In this document: positions 11,381 through 20,547 of the stretch, piece by piece
Layout: each line of letters begins with the position of its first letter
Numbering within the stretch: the stretch's first letter is position 1
Origin: Paracoccus aestuarii
GTDB lineage: Bacteria > Pseudomonadota > Alphaproteobacteria > Rhodobacterales > Rhodobacteraceae
Length of the DNA stretch: 64,000 nucleotides
Direction of reading: 5' to 3'
NCBI RefSeq assembly: GCF_028553885.1
Contig: NZ_CP067169.1
Coordinates: 2,065,501 to 2,129,500 of the forward strand
Program-made: the position numbers and the translations under genes
Notes under the pieces: model-generated
What the model was told of the DNA's origin: nothing
Databases searched by the model: none
The model's input: the letters and a program-made list of their open reading frames with translations, nothing else

Positions 11381-12456
11381 CAGCCCGCCCTCTTTTCGAA
11401 GTCGATGCGCGGATCGACGAAGACATACATCAGGTCCGACAGGATCCCCACCACCAGGCTGAGCAGCCCGAAAACATAGAGCGTGCCGAAGATCACCGGA
11501 TAGTCACGCTGGACCGCCGCCTCGAAGCCAAGGCGCCCCAGCCCGTCCAGCGAAAAGATCGTCTCGATCAGGATGGACGCGCCGAAGAACACGCCCAGGA
11601 ACATCGCCGGAAAGCCCGCGATCACGATCAGCATGGCGTTGCGGAAGACATGGCCGTAAAGCACCCGCCGTTCCGCCAGGCCCTTGGCACGGGCGGTGAT
11701 GACATATTGCTTGTTGATCTCGTCCAGAAAGCTGTTCTTGGTCAGCAGGGTCAGGGTCGCAAAGCTGCTGATCGTCATGGCCAGCACCGGCAGGGTGGCG
11801 TGCCAGGCATAGTCCTTGATCTTGCCCCACAGCGACAGATCCGCGAAATTGTCGCTGGTCAGCCCGCGCAGGGGGAATATCTGCCAATAGCTGCCGCCCG
11901 CGAACAGCACCATCAGCATGACCGCGAACAGGAAGGCCGGGATCGCATAGGCCATGATGATCACGCCCGAGGTCCAGGTGTCGAAGCGCGACCCGTCCCG
12001 CACCGCCTTGCGGATGCCCAGGGGGATCGAGATGATATAGGCGATCACCGTCGACCACAGCCCGAGCGTGATCGAGACGGGCATCTTTTCCAGCACCAGG
12101 TCCACGACGCTGATCGAGCGGAACCAGGATGTCCCGAAATCGAAGGTCAGGTAATTCCACAGCATCACGAAGAACCGCTCGACCGGGGGGCGGTCAAAGC
12201 CGAATTCGCGTTCCAGCTGGGCGATGAATTCCGGCGGCAGGCCGCGCGCGCCCTCGTATCCGGTGGGGGCGGACTGGCCCGCCTCGGCCCCGCCGCCCGA
12301 GATATTGCGGAACACGTCGCCCTCGCCCTGGATCTGGGCGGCGATCTGTTCGATCGGCCCGCCGGGGACGAATTGGGTCAGCGTGAAATTGACCAGCATG
12401 ATCCCGAACAATGTCGGGATGATCAGCAGCAAACGCCGCAGAATATAGGCGCCCAT
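11380..12456 (-). CDS. yejB: Oligopeptide ABC transporter permease
   Basis: Inner-membrane permease of 358 residues of the OppB type. The first helix is [21 protein letters not shown], followed by a periplasmic insert of about 100 residues and five more helices. The EAA-like [21 protein letters not shown] segment is in the C-terminal half. It lies 95 bases downstream of yejA with no visible terminator and is coupled to yejE through TGATG. The gene order yejA-B-E-F is that of the E. coli microcin C/peptide uptake system. Confidence 0.92.
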   Translation of the reverse strand: MGAYILRRLLLIIPTLFGIMLVNFTLTQFVPGGPIEQIAAQIQGEGDVFRNISGGGAEAGQSAPTGYEGARGLPPEFIAQLEREFGFDRPPVERFFVMLWNYLTFDFGTSWFRSISVVDLVLEKMPVSITLGLWSTVIAYIISIPLGIRKAVRDGSRFDTWTSGVIIMAYAIPAFLFAVMLMVLFAGGSYWQIFPLRGLTSDNFADLSLWGKIKDYAWHATLPVLAMTISSFATLTLLTKNSFLDEINKQYVITARAKGLAERRVLYGHVFRNAMLIVIAGFPAMFLGVFFGASILIETIFSLDGLGRLGFEAAVQRDYPVIFGTLYVFGLLSLVVGILSDLMYVFVDPRIDFEKRAG

Positions 12457-12551
12457 CAGCCCCTGCCCTTCCCTGGTCTTCCGCCCCTTTGCGGGGCCGT
12501 CTGGTTATGCCCGCCTTGTGGGCCTTCCGGTTGCGGAAATCAAGCCGGGCC

Positions 12552-14405
12552 TTAGCGCCGCAGGACGCCCGCCGCGCGCAGGGCATCGGCGCGTTCCGCA
12601 TCGAACCACCAGAAATCCATCTCGCCCAAGGCATAGGGCGGCAGCTCCGCGGGCCGGCCATAGAGGTCGTAATAGGCCACCAGGTGATCGGCATTGTACC
12701 ATTGCGGCACCCAGAAGCGCAGGCTGCGCAGCGCCCGGTCCAGCGCATGGACGGCGGGCAGCAGGTCGTCGCGCGTGGTGGCCGCCGCCACATGGCCGAT
12801 CAGCCGGTCGATGGCGGGATTGGCCAGGCCCATCACGTTGAAGACGTCATCGACCGCGTTCGATCCGAAATACTGCTGCAGCCCGGTGCCGGGGATCTCG
12901 GACTGGCCCAGATGGGCGCCCAGCATGTCGAAATCGAAGCTGCGTCTGCGGTTCTCGTATTCGGCATTGTCGACACGGTGGTTGCGCGCGTCGATGCCGA
13001 GCGCGCGCAGGTTCTCGACGAAGGGGTTGATGACCCGGTCGAAGGTCTGGCTGTCATTCAGGATCTCCAGCCGCAGGACCTGGCCCGCCGCATTGCGGCG
13101 CTGGCCGTCGCTGCCGGTGGTCCAGCCGGCCTCGTCCAGCAGGGCGGCGGCGCGGCGCAGGTTGCCGCGATCCAGCTGGCGTTCGCCCGACACGGGCGCG
13201 GTCACGGCCGCTTCGGTCAGGATGCCCTCGGGCAGATCGCCCGCCACCGGCTCCAGTAGCGCCAGTTCGGCCCCTTGGGGCGGGCCTTCGGCCTTCAGGT
13301 CGCTGTTGTCCCAGAAGCTCTCGACCCGGTTGTAGAGGCCGTAGAACTGCGTCTGGTTCGTCCATTCGAAGTTGAACATCAGCCCGATCGCCTCGCGCAG
13401 GCGGATGTCCTGCCAGATCGGGCGGCGCAGGTTGAAGACCCAGGTCTGGCCCGATGCGATGGTCCCGTCGGGCAGCGCCTCCTGGATGACATGACCCGCG
13501 GTCATGGCGGGGAAATCATAGCCCGTGGCCCAGGACCGGCTGCTGACCTCGCGCCGGAACAGATAGACCCCGGCCTTGAACGCCTCGAAGGCGGCGTCGT
13601 AATCCGAGAAATACTCATAGCGCAGCGTGTCGAAATTGTGCCGCCCCCGGTTGATCGGCAGATCGGCGCCCCAGTAATCGGGATCGCGGCGAAAGGCCAC
13701 GAAGCGGTTCGTGTCGGCCCGGTCGAAGACATAGGGCCCAGATCCGATGAAGGGCGTCTGGCTGGTCTGTTCCAGGTCGCGGTCATTGGCCTCGAAATCG
13801 GCGCGGCTGAAGACGGGCAGCCCGCCCGCCAGCTGGATCACCTCGCGGCGCGGGATGTCCGGGGCGAAATCGAAGCGGATGCGGTGGTCGCCCAGCACCT
13901 CGGCCCCGGTGACCTGCTGGCCCAGCACCATGCGAAAGCTGGACAGGCCTTGGTCGCGCAGCGTCTCGTAGCTGAACATCACGTCATGGGCGGTCAGGGG
14001 GGTGCCGTCGCTGAACCGCGCCTCCGGGCGCAGGTTGAAGATGACCCAATCGCGACTTTCGGGATATTCCAGCGTCTCGCAGAGCAGGCAATAGGCGGCG
14101 CCCATCTCGTCCGCGGTCCCCTCCAGGATCGTCTCCATCGGCAGCGAGGACAGCGCCGCCGCCCGGCCCCGGAAGGTGAAGGGGTTGTAATTGTCGAAGC
14201 CGGTCGAATTGGGGATGGCCTGGGACATCTCGCCGCCCTTGGGCGCGTCGGGATTCACATAGGGCAGATGCGTGAAATCGGCGGGCAGGCGCAGCTCGTC
14301 AAAGACCGATATGCCATGCGCGACGGTCACCGGATCGTCCTGGGCCAGCGCGGGACCGGCGGTCAGGGCGGCGATCAGCAGGGCAGGCAGGGCGGTCGGG
14401 CGCAT
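12552..14405 (-). CDS. yejA: Extracellular peptide-binding protein of the Yej importer
   Basis: Periplasmic solute-binding protein of 617 residues (SBP_bac_5 family). A signal peptide is clear: MRPTALPALLIAALTAGPALA with predicted cleavage after ALA. The early segment ISVFDELRLPADFTHLPYVN is typical of YejA proteins. It is the first gene of the yej operon; AAAGGAGG lies a few bases before the ATG. The family captures oligopeptides, and in E. coli also microcin C. No lesion is visible, so the receptor and permeases look intact although yejF is frameshifted. Confidence 0.93.
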   Translation of the reverse strand: MRPTALPALLIAALTAGPALAQDDPVTVAHGISVFDELRLPADFTHLPYVNPDAPKGGEMSQAIPNSTGFDNYNPFTFRGRAAALSSLPMETILEGTADEMGAAYCLLCETLEYPESRDWVIFNLRPEARFSDGTPLTAHDVMFSYETLRDQGLSSFRMVLGQQVTGAEVLGDHRIRFDFAPDIPRREVIQLAGGLPVFSRADFEANDRDLEQTSQTPFIGSGPYVFDRADTNRFVAFRRDPDYWGADLPINRGRHNFDTLRYEYFSDYDAAFEAFKAGVYLFRREVSSRSWATGYDFPAMTAGHVIQEALPDGTIASGQTWVFNLRRPIWQDIRLREAIGLMFNFEWTNQTQFYGLYNRVESFWDNSDLKAEGPPQGAELALLEPVAGDLPEGILTEAAVTAPVSGERQLDRGNLRRAAALLDEAGWTTGSDGQRRNAAGQVLRLEILNDSQTFDRVINPFVENLRALGIDARNHRVDNAEYENRRRSFDFDMLGAHLGQSEIPGTGLQQYFGSNAVDDVFNVMGLANPAIDRLIGHVAAATTRDDLLPAVHALDRALRSLRFWVPQWYNADHLVAYYDLYGRPAELPPYALGEMDFWWFDAERADALRAAGVLRR

Positions 14406-14498
14406 CGGTCACCTCCTTTGGGGCAGGACCGAAGGCTAGGGCAGCGACCCCTGCCCGATCAAGCCGCGATTTCGTGAGCAAGCCCCCCGCAGGACAGC

Positions 14499-14525
14499 AA
14501 AAAACCCCGGCCTGGGGGCCGGGGT
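14499..14525 (-). terminator. Intrinsic terminator after cycM
   Basis: On the - strand an eight-base GC stem, ACCCCGGC with GCCGGGGT and a short loop, is followed directly by six T residues. It lies 37 bases beyond the cycM stop, before the yejA promoter region. This is the cleanest Rho-independent terminator in the window. Confidence 0.88.
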
Positions 14526-14561
14526 CGGGATGCCTGCCGCTATGGCGGACGGGTGTCGCGA

Positions 14562-15095
14562 TCAGGGATTGGATTCCAGGAAGGCGATCAGGCTGGCGCG
14601 CGCCTGGTTGTCGCGGATGCCCGCAAAGCTCATCGAGGTGCCGGGCATGTAGCCGCGCGGGTTCTCGATGAAGTCGAACAGGTTCTCGTGTGTCCATTCG
14701 CCCGGCATGTCCAGCGCGGCCGAGGAATAGTTGAACCCGGCGACCGACGCCTTGTCGCGGCCCACGACGCCGTTCAGGTGGGGGCCGACGCCGTCATTGC
14801 CGTTCAGCTGGTGGCAGGACCGGCACTTGGCCCATTCCCGTTCGCCCTGGGCCAGATCGGCGGATGCCATCAGCGCCTCGAAATCGACGGTCTCCTCCTC
14901 GCCATCGGCGCCGGCATCGACTGTCTCGGGGACCGGGATGGTATAGGCCTGGGCGATCTCGTCCTCGCCATGACCGCCATGACCGGCCGGGCCGACATGG
15001 TAAAGGGAGCTGGCACCCCAATTGGCCAGCATCAGAAACAGCAGCGCGCCGATGAAGGCGCCCGCTGCCTTGGTCAGGGTCATGGTGTTGAACAT
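14562..15095 (-). CDS. cycM: Membrane-anchored c-type cytochrome (c552-like)
   Basis: A 177-residue cytochrome c. An N-terminal signal anchor (about residues 8-27, AAGAFIGALLFLMLANWG) is followed by an acidic, Gly/His/Glu-rich linker and a class I cytochrome domain. CRSCH at 91-95 binds heme and Met155 in MPGTSM is the probable axial ligand. It resembles the Paracoccus c552 that carries electrons from complex III to the aa3 oxidase. I chose the ATG at 15095 (MFNTMTLTK) over an in-frame start 33 bases upstream because it leaves the anchor at the N-terminus. It diverges from pheA across a 123-base gap. Confidence 0.88.
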   Translation of the reverse strand: MFNTMTLTKAAGAFIGALLFLMLANWGASSLYHVGPAGHGGHGEDEIAQAYTIPVPETVDAGADGEEETVDFEALMASADLAQGEREWAKCRSCHQLNGNDGVGPHLNGVVGRDKASVAGFNYSSAALDMPGEWTHENLFDFIENPRGYMPGTSMSFAGIRDNQARASLIAFLESNP

Positions 15096-15218
15096 CGCGT
15101 GCGGTCCCCGCCTTGGTAAGCTCGTCAAGTCGTGCGGTATCTATCCGCTTTCGCTTTGGAGGATCAAGGTATAGTTACCCCCGCAATTTCAATTTTCCGA
15201 AAACCCGGGGGCCACGCC

Positions 15219-16070
15219 ATGACCACGAATCGCATCGCCTTCCAAGGCGAGCCGGGCGCCTACAGCCACGAGGCCTGCCGCGCCGCCCGCCCCGGCATGG
15301 AAGCCCTGCCCTGCCGCACCTTCGAGGACGTGATCGAGGCTGTCCGCGCGGGCGAGGCCGATCTGGCGATGCTGCCGGTCGAGAATTCGACCTATGGCCG
15401 GGTGGCCGACATCCATCACCTGCTGCCCGAATCCGGCCTGCGGATCATCGACGAGGCCTTCGTGCGGGTCCATATCAGCCTGCTGGCCGTGCCGGGCACC
15501 ACGCTGGACCAGGTGCGCGAGGCGATGAGCCATACCGTCCTGCTGGGCCAGTGCCGCGGCTTTCTGCGCCGCCACGACATCCATGCCGTGACCGGCGCCG
15601 ACACGGCCGGTTCCGCCAAGGAGGTCGCGTCCCGCGGCAATCCGTCGCTGGCGGCCCTGGCCGCGCCCCTGGCCGCCGAGATCTATGGCCTCGACCGTCT
15701 GGCCGACCAGATCGAGGACCGCCAGAACAACACCACGCGCTTTCTGATCATGTCGCGCCAAGCGGACATGTCGCGCCGGTCGGACCGGATGCTGACCAGC
15801 TTCGTCTTCCGGGTGCGCAACATTCCCGCCGCGCTCTACAAGGCGATGGGCGGCTTTGCCACGAACGGCGTCAACATGACCAAGCTGGAAAGCTACATGG
15901 TGGACGGGGTCTTCACCGCGACCCAGTTCTATGCCGATATCGAGGGCCACCCGGATGACGCCAACGTCGCCCGCGCGCTGGACGAGCTGGGATATTTCAC
16001 CTCGACCCTGGACGTCCTGGGGGTGTATCCCGCCGATCCGCTGCGCGAATCGCAGCGCAGGGGCGCCTGA
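15219..16070 (+). CDS. pheA: Prephenate dehydratase
   Basis: Monofunctional prephenate dehydratase of 283 residues, converting prephenate to phenylpyruvate in phenylalanine synthesis. The catalytic domain starts RIAFQGEPGAYSHEA and holds the conserved TRF motif in NNTTRFLIMS. A C-terminal ACT domain (from about residue 190) carries NIPAALYK and the LESYM segment, the phenylalanine-binding region used for feedback inhibition. There is no chorismate mutase domain. I chose the ATG at 15219 because residues encoded upstream lack similarity. Confidence 0.95.
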   Translation: MTTNRIAFQGEPGAYSHEACRAARPGMEALPCRTFEDVIEAVRAGEADLAMLPVENSTYGRVADIHHLLPESGLRIIDEAFVRVHISLLAVPGTTLDQVREAMSHTVLLGQCRGFLRRHDIHAVTGADTAGSAKEVASRGNPSLAALAAPLAAEIYGLDRLADQIEDRQNNTTRFLIMSRQADMSRRSDRMLTSFVFRVRNIPAALYKAMGGFATNGVNMTKLESYMVDGVFTATQFYADIEGHPDDANVARALDELGYFTSTLDVLGVYPADPLRESQRRGA

Positions 16071-16075
16071 GGGGG

Positions 16076-16531
16076 TCAGGCCCGGGCGGTCATGTGCTGG
16101 ACGAATTCCTCGATCCGGCGCTGATAGCGGCGGTCCATCTGGGCCTTGCCCAGCTTGGCCGTCTGCAGCATCAGCCGGGCCTTCACGTTGCGGGGCTTGA
16201 TCTCGGTCTCGAAGATGACGCGCGAGCGTTCGCGGCTGAGCGCCACGGTCGTGGCCGTCACCGTCAGGTCCAGCGCGTCCGACCGTCCCGCCATGCTCAG
16301 CTGTTCGGGGGGATCGAAGCGGGTCACTGCCAGCCGCAGCCTGCGGGCCTTGCCGCGCCAGTCAAAGCCGATGTTCCATCCCATGCCGGTGCCCGGCTCG
16401 GTCGAGGGGTCGATCCGCTGGACCACCGCACCGCGCCCGATCAGCATCCGTTCCAGCGCGTCGAAATCTGTCAATGTGTCGAACAGGCGCTCGGCAGGAA
16501 GTTCAGTGTCATAACCCGCCGAAAAATTCAT
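16076..16531 (-). CDS. SRPBCC family protein (polyketide cyclase/START-like)
   Basis: A 151-residue cytoplasmic protein with the START-like pattern: it begins MNFSAGYDTELPAERLFDTLTDFDALE and continues with alternating beta strands and a long C-terminal helix (about 115-150). Such folds bind hydrophobic ligands in a deep cavity; the ligand here is unknown. It is convergent with pheA, with five bases between them and no terminator. It is the last core-type gene before the IS-rich region. Confidence 0.75.
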   Translation of the reverse strand: MNFSAGYDTELPAERLFDTLTDFDALERMLIGRGAVVQRIDPSTEPGTGMGWNIGFDWRGKARRLRLAVTRFDPPEQLSMAGRSDALDLTVTATTVALSRERSRVIFETEIKPRNVKARLMLQTAKLGKAQMDRRYQRRIEEFVQHMTARA

Positions 16532-16619
16532 AGAGAAGTCTCACTGACTAAGGCAAGCGTACCAGACAGGCTAACCCGGCAAAGATTGTGATAGCAGAAT
16601 GAGAATTACCAGTTAAAAG

Positions 16620-17556
16620 TGATCTGCCCTGACCTGCCCCCCGTTGGTCCCTCGATCATGGCGAGTGTGCTCTGCCCGCCTGCGCTGCTCCCCAACCTTG
16701 GATCGCCGGATGCTGGAGTTTTCCGGCTTGGTCATGGCGACGGGCTGGCTGCGCCGCCGGGATAATGCAGGGCGATCGGGACGTTATATCCGATCGCGCT
16801 ATGGGGTCGGTCCTCGTTGTAGTGCCTACGCCAGTCTCCACTTTTTCCTGCGCGTCTGCAAGGCTCATGAACCAGTGTGCGTTCAGGCATTCAGACCTGA
16901 GTTTGCTGTTGAACGCCTCAATGAAGCCATTGTCGGTGGGCTTGCCAGGGCGTGAGAAGTCCAGGGTGATATCGTTGGCGTAGGCCCACAGGTCGAGGTC
17001 GCGCGAGATGAACTCGCTGCCATTGTCGACCCGGCTTGTCCTGGGATAGCCGACTTGGGCACAGACCCGTTCCAGTGTCCGGACCACATCCTCGCCGCGG
17101 TAGGTGAAGCGCGGGTCAGCTGCTGGATAGAAACGGGAATGCGTGTCGACGATCGTCAGGATCCGCAGCTTGTTGCCCAAGGCCAATTGGTCATGAACAA
17201 AGTCCATGGCCCAGACATCATTCGGCGCGACAGCCTCCTGGCGATCGTCTCGCAGCTTGGCCTTCACCCGCCGTTTCGGGTTCTTGTTCCTGAGCTGCAT
17301 ACCTAATTCATTGTAAATTCTACGAGTATTCTTGATGTTCACCTGCCAGCTCTCCCGTCGCAGCAAGACGTGGACACGCCGATATCCATAGCGCACCCGC
17401 GTTTCGCAGATCTCCCTGATCCGTCTCTCGACGGCTGCCTGGTCCGTGCGCCGGGACTTGTAGTGGAACGTGGAGGTGTCAAACCGCAGGGCCCCACAAG
17501 CCCTGCGTATCGACGCGCCCCAATCGATGCACATCCCGCGAACTAGTTCGCGCATC
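16620..17556 (-). mobile_element. IS3-family element remnant (lacks orfA end)
   Basis: One terminus is visible at 16620 as a repeat-like end containing TGATCTGCCC and TGACCTGCCC, typical of IS3-family ends. The interior holds only an orfB-type transposase. The orfA portion and the other terminus should lie beyond 17556, but an integrase fragment is there instead, so the element was cut by recombination or deletion. It is therefore unlikely to move on its own. Confidence 0.75.
16732..17555 (-). pseudogene. IS3-family transposase orfB, frameshifted near its C-terminus
   Basis: An integrase-core (rve) transposase with a DDE triad in WAMDFVHD, RVDNGSEF and FIEAFNSKLRSE. The N-terminus MRELVRGMCIDWG is typical of the second frame of IS3 elements. 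At about 16833 the frame shifts. The family ending, TWRRHYNEDRPHSAIGYN and on to a TGA at 16732, is encoded in the next frame, so one base is missing. As written the protein runs to 16656 with a meaningless tail. Without orfA no fused active transposase can be made. Confidence 0.85.
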
Positions 17557-17863
17557 CGGCCAGCCCAGCGGCTTCTAGACGCCCAAGCGCGGCCTTCGGA
17601 TCAACCGCCTCTGCCGTCCCATTCAGATGAATGTTCCATAGGGCATCCTGCCTCTTGGCATGGTCATTCGCCCTCTTGGCAGCCTCTTGCTGATCACCCG
17701 TCTTGAGCGAAAAGAACAGCATCGATTGAGGCTTGCCTGTGGTGTCTCGATGCAGGCCCTCGCAGCCAATCCTGACGGGACGCCGGAAGTACCAGACGCT
17801 GCCCTTCTTCTGGATGTACTTGGCAGACAAGCGAAAAGCACCTGATTCGAACAGTAAGACCAC
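17543..17863 (-). pseudogene. Site-specific integrase N-terminal fragment (DUF6538-like)
   Basis: About 100 residues matching the N-terminal arm domain of tyrosine integrases: KKGSVWYFRRPV near the start and FFSLKTGDQQEAAKRANDHAK after it, the pattern that precedes the catalytic core. The reading frame runs into the IS remnant and stops at a TAG in it, so the catalytic Arg/His/Tyr region is lost. It lies 80 bases from the 3' end of tRNA-Ser(GCT), the usual position of an island integrase relative to its attachment tRNA. I read it as the relic of an integrated element. Confidence 0.7.
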
Positions 17864-17943
17864 GGTGTCACCATGTGTGTCACCTTGTGGATGCTACATC
17901 TGTCACCAATCAGTTGCTTTCCAAAGGAAATCCTATTTAAAAG

Positions 17944-18033
17944 TGGCGGAGACGAAGGGATTCGAACCCTCGAGACCCTTTCGGGCCTGCACCCTTAGCA
18001 GGGGTGTGCCTTCGACCACTCGGCCACGTCTCC
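17944..18033 (-). tRNA. tRNA-Ser(GCT)
   Basis: A 90-base class II tRNA with encoded CCA. The acceptor stem pairs GGAGACG with CGTCTCC. The anticodon loop CTGCTAA gives anticodon GCT (codons AGC/AGT). A long variable arm follows, and the T-loop segment GGTTCGAATCC is present. Its 3' half is a plausible attachment site for the adjacent integrase relic; I could not find an exact repeat of it at the other edge of the region. Confidence 0.96.
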
Positions 18034-18138
18034 GCGGACGGTCATATGGCGAAATTTTCTAAACGGCAACCCCGTTTTCGGGCTGCCCGACAACAGAATG
18101 AGCCCCTGCCTAGTCGTCGGCTGCTTATCCCATCACGG

Positions 18139-19098
18139 CTAGGTGTTCAGTCCCGGCATCTGGTGGATCGGATTGACGATGAATCTGTCTGGCTCTGAAG
18201 TCCAGACCTTGCAGATGTATTCGTAGGGTGTGACACCGCTCAGCGTCTTGAGCCTGCGTGCGAAATTGTAGGCGGCGATGAAATCGGCGAGGTGCGTGCG
18301 CAGCTGGCTGTGGCTGTCGTAGTGGTAGCGCTTGACGGTCGCGTCCTTGATCGTCCTGTTCATCCGCTCGACTTGGCCATTCGTCCACGGGTGGTTGGGC
18401 TTGGTCAGCCGATGCTCGATCCCGTTTGCCTCGCAAATCATGTCGAACCGCATTTGCCGAGAGTAAGGAGTGTTACGGTTTCGAGGCTGCTCTGCGAACT
18501 GGATGCCATTATCGGTCAGGATCGTGTGGATGCGGTAGGGCACGACGTCCAGAAGGTGCTCCAGGAACTCCCAAGCGGTTTTCCTGTTGGCCTTTTCCGC
18601 CAATTGAACGACAGCAAATTTGCTGGTGCGATCAATGGCTACGAAGAGGAAGAGCTTGCCTTCGGCCGTCTGCACCTCGGCGATGTCGATATGGAAGAAA
18701 CCTATCGGGTAGCGCTTGAACTTCGCACGCTTGGGCTTGTCCCCGCCCACGTCCGGCAGTCGCGAAATGCCATTCCGCTGCAGGCATCGGTGCAGCGCCG
18801 AGCGCGTCAGATGTGGGATAGAGGGCTGAAGAGCGTAGAGGCAGTCGTCCAACGGCAGCAGCGTATGGCGCCGAAACGCGACGATTGTTGCTTCCTCGGC
18901 CTCACTCAAGACCGTGGAGCGTGGCTCCTTCGGCCCAGTCTTACGGTCCTCAACTGTCTCGCGCTTGCGCCACTTCGCGACAGTCTTTGGGTTGATGCCG
19001 AGCTCCCGGCTCAGCTGCGCGAGCGAAGCTTGCGATCGCTGTATTGCAGCTCTGACAGCGTGCGTGGTCGTGGCGCTCCCGTGACGAACTTGTCCCAT
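18139..19098 (-). CDS. IS481-family transposase
   Basis: DDE transposase of about 319 residues. The N-terminal helix-turn-helix reads SLAQLSRELGINPKTVAKWRKR. Catalytic residues are Asp143, Asp201 (LTDNGIQF) and Glu249 (GQVERMNR), numbered from an upstream ATG at 19113. I prefer the ATG at 19098 because GGAAGGAA sits nine bases before it. The last codons run through the terminal repeat and the TAG stop is taken from the flanking CTAG, so the stop appears to come from the target site. All key residues are present, so the protein may be active. Confidence 0.92.
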   Translation of the reverse strand: MGQVRHGSATTTHAVRAAIQRSQASLAQLSRELGINPKTVAKWRKRETVEDRKTGPKEPRSTVLSEAEEATIVAFRRHTLLPLDDCLYALQPSIPHLTRSALHRCLQRNGISRLPDVGGDKPKRAKFKRYPIGFFHIDIAEVQTAEGKLFLFVAIDRTSKFAVVQLAEKANRKTAWEFLEHLLDVVPYRIHTILTDNGIQFAEQPRNRNTPYSRQMRFDMICEANGIEHRLTKPNHPWTNGQVERMNRTIKDATVKRYHYDSHSQLRTHLADFIAAYNFARRLKTLSGVTPYEYICKVWTSEPDRFIVNPIHQMPGLNT

Positions 19099-19155
19099 AA
19101 TGCTTCCTTCCATTCCTGCGAAAGGATTGCACCATCAAACCATGGGATCAAACAC
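18143..19155 (-). mobile_element. IS481-family insertion sequence, apparently complete
   Basis: About 1,013 bases with imperfect terminal inverted repeats, GTGTTCAGTCCC at the left and GTGTTTGATCCC (reverse complement) at the right. CTAG flanks it on both sides (18139-18142 and 19156-19159), which fits a 4-base target duplication at a CTAG site as known for IS481 relatives. It holds one intact transposase. A degraded second copy lies at 21411-21738. Confidence 0.85.
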
Positions 19156-19205
19156 CTAGGTGGTTGACGCACTTCTATTATAATGTTATTAGTGTCATAA
19201 AATTT

Positions 19206-19289
19206 GCCCGTCTGGCGGAATTGGTAGACGCACTTGGTTTAGGTCCAAGCGCCTATGGTATGGGGGTTCGAATCCCTCGACGGGCACCA
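19206..19289 (+). tRNA. tRNA-Leu(TAG)
   Basis: An 84-base class II tRNA with encoded CCA. The acceptor stem pairs GCCCGTC with GACGGGC. The anticodon stem CTTGG/CCAAG encloses TTTAGGT, anticodon TAG (codons CTN). It lies 46 bases after the IS481 element, so that insertion may affect its upstream promoter. Confidence 0.96.
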
Positions 19290-19447
19290 ATTTTGATCTT
19301 GGCCCTAGCCGTCTGGACCCCGCGTATGGCGGATTGGATGTTCAGATTTTGCAAAACATATTCAAGGAGCGTATACGAAAACCATGGCTCACGGCGATCT
19401 TGAACCGTCCGGCAAAAAGTAGGCTACCATAAAGTCCGCCTGCTAGG

Positions 19448-20290
19448 TCATGTTGACAAATGTCGGAGCCAGAGGCGGATCGATGTGATATCGATGAAGC
19501 AAAGGGAGCTTTCGGCGGTCTTGTCGTAGCGGGTGGCGGCACGGCGAACGTTGTTGAGCTTGTTCAAGCTCCGCTCGACAAGGTTCCGCAACCGGTAGAG
19601 CCTGCCACCGGCAGCGACACGGAGCCTGCGAGACTTGAACATCGGGACCACCGGCAGGATGCTGCGCGCCTCCATGGCTTTGCGAACCTTGTCGAAGTCA
19701 TGGCTGCGATCGGCCAGCAGGATACAAGGCTCCGGCAGGTTGTCGTTCATGACCAGAGCAAAGCCCAGGTAGCCCGATGTCTGTCCCGGCGCGATGTCCG
19801 AACTCATTGGCAGCCCGGCAGCATTGACGCGCAGGTGGACCTTGGTCGTGAAAATGGGAGGTGGTCCAGAAAACGATCCAGTGGATCGTTTTCCCACCGG
19901 ACGTTCTCGAACGGCCAGAACCCTGTCTTGGTGTCCCCCTTTGGCGCCCGCTACCTGACGAGGGGGCGGATCACAGTGCTGTCGATCATCTGGAGCGCAT
20001 CTGGCAAGATACGACTTTCGTTCGGCGCGTCGAGGATCTGCTCTCACAACCCCGCCAAGGTCCAGCACCGGAACTGGCGGTAGACACTGAAACACTTCAC
20101 GAACTCTTACGGGAAGTCACGCCAGGGAGAACCGGTCTGCGCTCGGCATGGCCTTGAACCAGTGGCGGCTCATGCCTCACTCCAGAACAACGCGGTGATT
20201 TGCGGGCTTGCGCCGCACGGCCAGAATGAAGCACTCGTAAAACGCCCATTCCTCATCCGACATCAGGTCTCGTGCCAAGCTGGCCTTCAT
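19448..20290 (-). pseudogene. IS5-family (IS427-like) transposase remnant
   Basis: Transposase pieces spread over several frames. A start-proximal piece reads MSDEEWAFYECFILAVRRKP at about 20260. A catalytic-type QMIDSTVIR lies in the middle. The C-terminal piece FTTKVHLRVNAAGLPM then RLRNLVERSLNKLNNVRRAATRYDK ends at 19448. The frames are broken by stops and shifts. Between the middle and the C-terminal part a hairpin insertion of about 50 bases replaces the expected Gly-Gly codons (19860-19898). The element is dead. Confidence 0.8.
19860..19898. repeat. Palindromic insertion inside the IS5-family remnant
   Basis: A perfect 12-base inverted repeat with arms GAAAACGATCCA (19869-19880) and TGGATCGTTTTC (19882-19893) around a single G. 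Outer arms GGTGG (19860-19864) and CCACC (19894-19898) add five more pairs, with a four-base bulge on the left. It interrupts the transposase between blocks that are adjacent in the protein family. Confidence 0.8.
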
Positions 20291-20480
20291 CGCAGATACT
20301 AGCTTGAATTACGATCAGCCCACCCCGTGAATCCCTTTCGTCAACGCGGCCTGGGCACGAATCTGGGCGTGACCATTGCATTGTAAGCCTTTAAAGGTCG
20401 AGTACTTGATCGTGCAGAGAGGTGGCTACGCAAATCTGAACATCCGGGATAAGTGGATTTTCCGCGTATGAGCCGGGCCA

Positions 20481-20505
20481 GAAATTGATCCAGTGGATCA
20501 ATTTC
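20481..20505. repeat. Second palindrome of the same form upstream of the IS3 remnant
   Basis: Arms GAAATTGATCCA (20481-20492) and TGGATCAATTTC (20494-20505) around a single G. It is the same design as the palindrome at 19869-19893. The two differ at two positions per arm, and the differences are matched on the opposite arm, so symmetry is kept. It lies 43 bases before the orfA fragment of the IS3-type remnant. Confidence 0.78.
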
Positions 20506-20547
20506 CGGGCGATTGGGCAGCATGATGCTGTAAGCGAGGAGAAGACC

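Noticed and set aside
12457-12551. Gap between yejA and yejB considered for a terminator or small RNA
   Set aside because: No stable hairpin with a T-tract; the operon appears continuous.
17537-17552. Perfect 16-base palindrome CGCGAACTAGTTCGCG considered as an operator or attachment site
   Set aside because: It coincides with the first codons of the IS3 orfB (MRELVRGM), so symmetry is likely chance of codon choice at an IS junction; no second copy was noticed.
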